From NCBI GenBank assembly GCA_934668605.1, contig CAKUNY010000112.1, positions 1 through 6,665 of the forward strand: DNA of 6,665 bases, written 5' to 3'. The DNA comes from an uncultured Oscillospiraceae bacterium (GTDB lineage: Bacteria > Bacillota > Clostridia > Oscillospirales > Oscillospiraceae). Positions 4,764 through 6,665 of the stretch are shown piece after piece (position 1 is the first letter of the stretch; each line of letters opens with the position of its first letter). The notes under the pieces are model-generated. The model worked only from the letters and a program-made list of their open reading frames with translations. It did no database searches and was not told the DNA's origin. Position numbers and translations under genes: made by a program.

Positions 4764-6059
4764 ATGAAATTCTCCTTTTATACCCTTGGATGCAAGGTCA
4801 ATCAATACGAAACGCAGGCAATGCAACAAATGTTGCTGTCCCGCGGCCACACGCTCGGCAAATTTGACGAGCCCTGCGACGGCTATATCGTCAACTCCTG
4901 CACCGTCACCGCTGTCTCTGACAAGAAAACACGCAACGCCATCCGCCGCGCGCAGAAATTAAATCCCGATGCCGCCGTCGGTGTCTGCGGCTGCTACGCG
5001 CAGTCCGCCCCGGAGGAGATCCGCGCCCTCGGTGTCGACGTCATGGTCGGAACGGCCGACCGCGAAGCCTTCGTTCTGCAAATGGAGCAGGCCGCGCAGG
5101 ATAAAAAAGCCCACGCCCATTGGGAGAAGGTCGAACCAAGCGGCCTTCCCCGCGCCTTTGAGCAGCTTCCCGCCGGCGGTCTTGCCGCGCGCACCAGAGC
5201 GCTTTTGAAGGTCGAAGACGGCTGCAACAATTTCTGCACCTACTGCATCATCCCCTACGCCAGAGGCCGCGTCCGCTCCATGCCGCTGGAAGCCGCTGTC
5301 GCGGAAACGAAAAAGCTCGCGCAAGAGGGCTACCGCGAGATCGTCATCAACGGCATCGAAATTTCCTCCTGGGGCTGGGAATGGAAAGACGGCAGCCGCC
5401 TGTCCCAGCTTCTTCTCGCCGTCTGTCAGGCTGCGCCCGATATTCGCATCCGCCTCGGTTCCCTCGAGCCGCGCACCATCGACGAGGAATTCTGCCGGAC
5501 GCTCTCCGCCTGTAAAAACCTCTGCCCACAGTTCCACCTCAGCCTCCAGAGCGGCAGCGACACCGTTTTAAAACGCATGAACCGCAAATACGATACCGCC
5601 CGGTACTTAGAAAGCGTCCGCTTGCTCCACGAATATTTCCCCAACTGCGCCGTCACCACTGACCTCATCGTCGGCTTCCCCGGCGAAACCGAGCAGGAGT
5701 TCTCCGACTCGCTTTCTTTCATGCAGACCTGCAGCCTTGCCGCCGTCCACGTCTTCCCCTACTCCCGCCGCAAGGGAACGCCTGCCGCATCCATGCCGGA
5801 TCAGATCGAAAAGTCTGAAAAAGAACGCCGCGCCGCTCTCGCCGGAGAAGTCGCCGCCAAGCTCCATAACGCCTTCCTCACGCAGCAAATCGGCACCGAG
5901 CACGACGTTCTCTTCGAGCAGACCGAAAACGGCTATTTTACCGGCCACACCATGAACTACGTCAAGGTCTACTGCGACGCCGCTGACCTTCGCAACGAAA
6001 TCCGCCGCGTCCGCGTCACCGCTCTCTTTGAAGACAGCGTTCTGGCTGAGCTCATCTGA
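4764..6059 (+). CDS. mtaB: tRNA (N6-L-threonylcarbamoyladenosine(37)-C2)-methylthiotransferase MtaB
   Basis: This encodes 431 residues, the normal size of MtaB. The ATG at 4764 is chosen because the family begins at once with MKFSFYTLGCKVNQYETQ; an upstream ATG at 4695 would add 23 unrelated residues. The N-terminal methylthiotransferase domain (about 1-115) carries the three cluster cysteines Cys10, Cys46 (NSCTVT) and Cys77 (GCYAQ). The radical SAM domain (about 145-365) has the CxxxCxxC motif with Cys154, Cys158 and Cys161 in CNNFCTYCIIPYARG, plus later LSLQSGSD and TTDLIVGFPGET. A C-terminal TRAM RNA-binding domain follows (about 375-431, with GHTMNYVKV). The enzyme inserts a methylthio group at C2 of t6A37 in tRNAs reading ANN codons, making ms2t6A, using two 4Fe-4S clusters and SAM. 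In place of the more usual GIHLSSYG-like segment it has GIEISSWG (197-204). The last 8 bases overlap the stop region of the convergent gene. Confidence 0.95.
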   Translation: MKFSFYTLGCKVNQYETQAMQQMLLSRGHTLGKFDEPCDGYIVNSCTVTAVSDKKTRNAIRRAQKLNPDAAVGVCGCYAQSAPEEIRALGVDVMVGTADREAFVLQMEQAAQDKKAHAHWEKVEPSGLPRAFEQLPAGGLAARTRALLKVEDGCNNFCTYCIIPYARGRVRSMPLEAAVAETKKLAQEGYREIVINGIEISSWGWEWKDGSRLSQLLLAVCQAAPDIRIRLGSLEPRTIDEEFCRTLSACKNLCPQFHLSLQSGSDTVLKRMNRKYDTARYLESVRLLHEYFPNCAVTTDLIVGFPGETEQEFSDSLSFMQTCSLAAVHVFPYSRRKGTPAASMPDQIEKSEKERRAALAGEVAAKLHNAFLTQQIGTEHDVLFEQTENGYFTGHTMNYVKVYCDAADLRNEIRRVRVTALFEDSVLAELI

Positions 6060-6459
6060 AAAACCCGGGCAGCAAAAACGCCTCTCCAAAAAGCACCCAC
6101 CGCAAAACATCATCCAAAATCACGGCCGCCCCCGCAAGCCCGACCCAGCAGGCCGCAAATGGCAGGCAGACCTGCCCCATCAGATTGTGTGGCTGCTTAG
6201 AATAGTCCCAGACCCCGAGCCCCAAGGCCCGGTTCACAACCAGCCCCGTCAAAAATTCCGCACAGGTGATCCCCCACGCGCCAAGCGCCATCTGCACTGC
6301 AAGCGGCGCGTCCGGCCAGGCTTCGTCCATCAGCCCGATGAGCCAGAATAACACCCCGCCCAGCAGAAACATGCTTCCGTGGCTTCTTCCCCGGTAGCAA
6401 AGCTCTACCAGCACATACAAAGCCCCTCCGCACCCGATCAGCTCCAGATTCTGCCTCAC
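6052..6459 (-). CDS. Small four-helix membrane protein, putative ABC-transporter type IV (CmpB/PF06541-like)
   Basis: This encodes 135 residues from a GTG at 6459; there is no in-frame ATG between it and the upstream stop at 6520-6522. A GGAGAGG sequence (6470-6476) lies 10 bases before the GTG. Four hydrophobic segments are visible at about 6-22, 29-45, 55-78 and 96-117, followed by a short hydrophobic tail. Family-like landmarks are YVLVELCYRGRSHGSMFLLGG (15-35), the acidic end of helix 2 (LMDE), EFLTGLVVNRALGLGVWDYS (68-87) and NLMGQVCLPF (92-101). These match my recollection of PF06541, a Firmicute family labelled 'putative ABC transporter permease' whose function is not established. A cytoplasmic-membrane location is clear; transport is not shown. 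No ATPase partner is nearby. It is convergent with mtaB with an 8-bp overlap and divergent from the tRNA. I could not assign its promoter. Confidence 0.8.
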   Translation of the reverse strand: MRQNLELIGCGGALYVLVELCYRGRSHGSMFLLGGVLFWLIGLMDEAWPDAPLAVQMALGAWGITCAEFLTGLVVNRALGLGVWDYSKQPHNLMGQVCLPFAACWVGLAGAAVILDDVLRWVLFGEAFLLPGFFR

Positions 6460-6525
6460 ATAGCCCCATCCTCTCCGCGCATATTTCCTCTGTCCGTATT
6501 TTTTAGAAATTTCCCCATTTCATAC

Positions 6526-6554
6526 TTGACAAATCGCGTTTTATCCTATATAAT
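6526..6554 (+). promoter_or_regulatory. Consensus sigma-A promoter of the tRNA-Met gene
   Basis: TTGACA (6526-6531), a 17-base spacer and TATAAT (6549-6554) match the sigma-A consensus at all 12 positions with ideal spacing. Initiation is expected near 6561, about 29 bases before the mature tRNA. It is by far the strongest promoter in the window, as expected for stable RNA. Confidence 0.9.
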
Positions 6555-6559
6555 TCATC

Positions 6560-6580
6560 TTGCTGTTCAGCGAGCAGCAA
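6560..6580 (+). other. Stem-loop at the 5' end of the pre-tRNA leader
   Basis: TTGCTGTTC (6560-6568) pairs with GAGCAGCAA (6572-6580), giving 9 pairs including one G-U around a 3-base loop. It begins at the predicted transcription start and leaves 9 unpaired bases before the mature tRNA end that RNase P would create at 6590. A role in protecting or presenting the leader is inferred. Confidence 0.55.
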
Positions 6581-6589
6581 ATTGAATCT

Positions 6590-6665
6590 GGCGGCATAGC
6601 TCAGTTGGTAGAGCACCCGGTTCATACCCGTGTTGTCATCTGTTCGAGTCAGATTGCCGCTACCA
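6590..6665 (+). tRNA. tRNA-Met (CAU), elongator type, with encoded CCA
   Basis: The 76 bases fold as a full cloverleaf. The acceptor stem is GGCGGCA (6590-6596) with TGCCGCT (6655-6661), ending in a G1-U72 wobble. The D stem is GCTC/GAGC (6599-6602, 6611-6614). The anticodon loop is TTCATAC (6621-6627) with anticodon CAT at 6623-6625. The variable loop is TTGTC, and the T stem-loop is ATCTG-TTCGAGT-CAGAT (6638-6654). The discriminator is A6662, followed by CCA. The paired G1-U72 end and the lack of a GGG/CCC anticodon stem argue against an initiator; the body resembles the elongator tRNA-Met of Bacillus and clostridia. A tRNA-Ile with lysidine at C34 also has a CAT gene anticodon and cannot be fully excluded. 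The second pair of the anticodon stem is a C-U mismatch (6617 with 6631). The last base of the window is the A of CCA. Confidence 0.95.

Noticed and set aside
4959..5537. Minus-strand frame of 192 codons opposite mtaB
   Set aside because: mtaB is unambiguous here. The antisense product is Gly/Ala/Asp-rich with no domain.
5607..6113. Minus-strand frame of 168 codons spanning the mtaB 3' end
   Set aside because: It conflicts with both mtaB and the membrane-protein gene and looks like compositional shadow.
1..6665. Defence, toxin-antitoxin, prophage or IS content
   Set aside because: No transposase, integrase, nuclease or phage structural motif was found in the credible genes. The content is housekeeping plus unusual lineage-specific proteins.

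Overview
The window comes from a GC-rich Firmicute, most likely a gut clostridium of the Oscillospiraceae/Ruminococcaceae type. This is an inference from GC-rich codon use with strong G+C third positions, Shine-Dalgarno sites of the AGGAGG type, sigma-A-like promoters, a PBP5-family carboxypeptidase, MtaB, a CmpB-type small membrane protein and an elongator tRNA-Met resembling the Bacillus/Clostridium form. No plasmid, phage, IS transposase, CRISPR or defence gene is visible. This is mostly chromosomal housekeeping sequence with some unusual lineage-specific genes.

Layout from left to right: (1) the 3' two thirds of a COG1092-type rRNA cytosine methyltransferase (+, 1-759). (2) A 336-bp intergenic stretch holding a 13-bp perfect hairpin and two tandem miniature elements of about 104 bp, each bounded by inverted GTAGGGGCG-like ends. 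(3) A leftward block on the minus strand: a divergent HPr-like protein (4306-4554), a secreted D-Ala-D-Ala carboxypeptidase (3066-4214), a glucose-6-phosphate-isomerase-fold protein that has lost every catalytic motif I can align (1658-2938), and a 137-residue orphan P-loop protein (1096-1509). (4) A 209-bp AT-rich divergent spacer. (5) mtaB, the tRNA t6A methylthiotransferase (+, 4764-6059), overlapping tail to tail with a small PF06541-like membrane protein (-, 6052-6459). (6) A consensus promoter, a leader hairpin and an elongator tRNA-Met(CAU), whose encoded CCA is the last base of the window.

The leftward genes do not form one simple operon. The PGI-like gene and the P-loop gene each have a credible sigma-A promoter. 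The carboxypeptidase has none that I can see: its ribosome binding site lies in the 3' arm of a long hairpin followed by seven T, and the T run abuts its start codon. That looks like a terminator for the HPr-like gene that doubles as an attenuator for the carboxypeptidase.

The most interesting biology is the pairing, within 3 kb, of a PGI scaffold without its active site and an HPr-like domain without any histidine. Both look like sugar-metabolism folds reused for a non-catalytic role. I do not see a complete novel multi-gene system.
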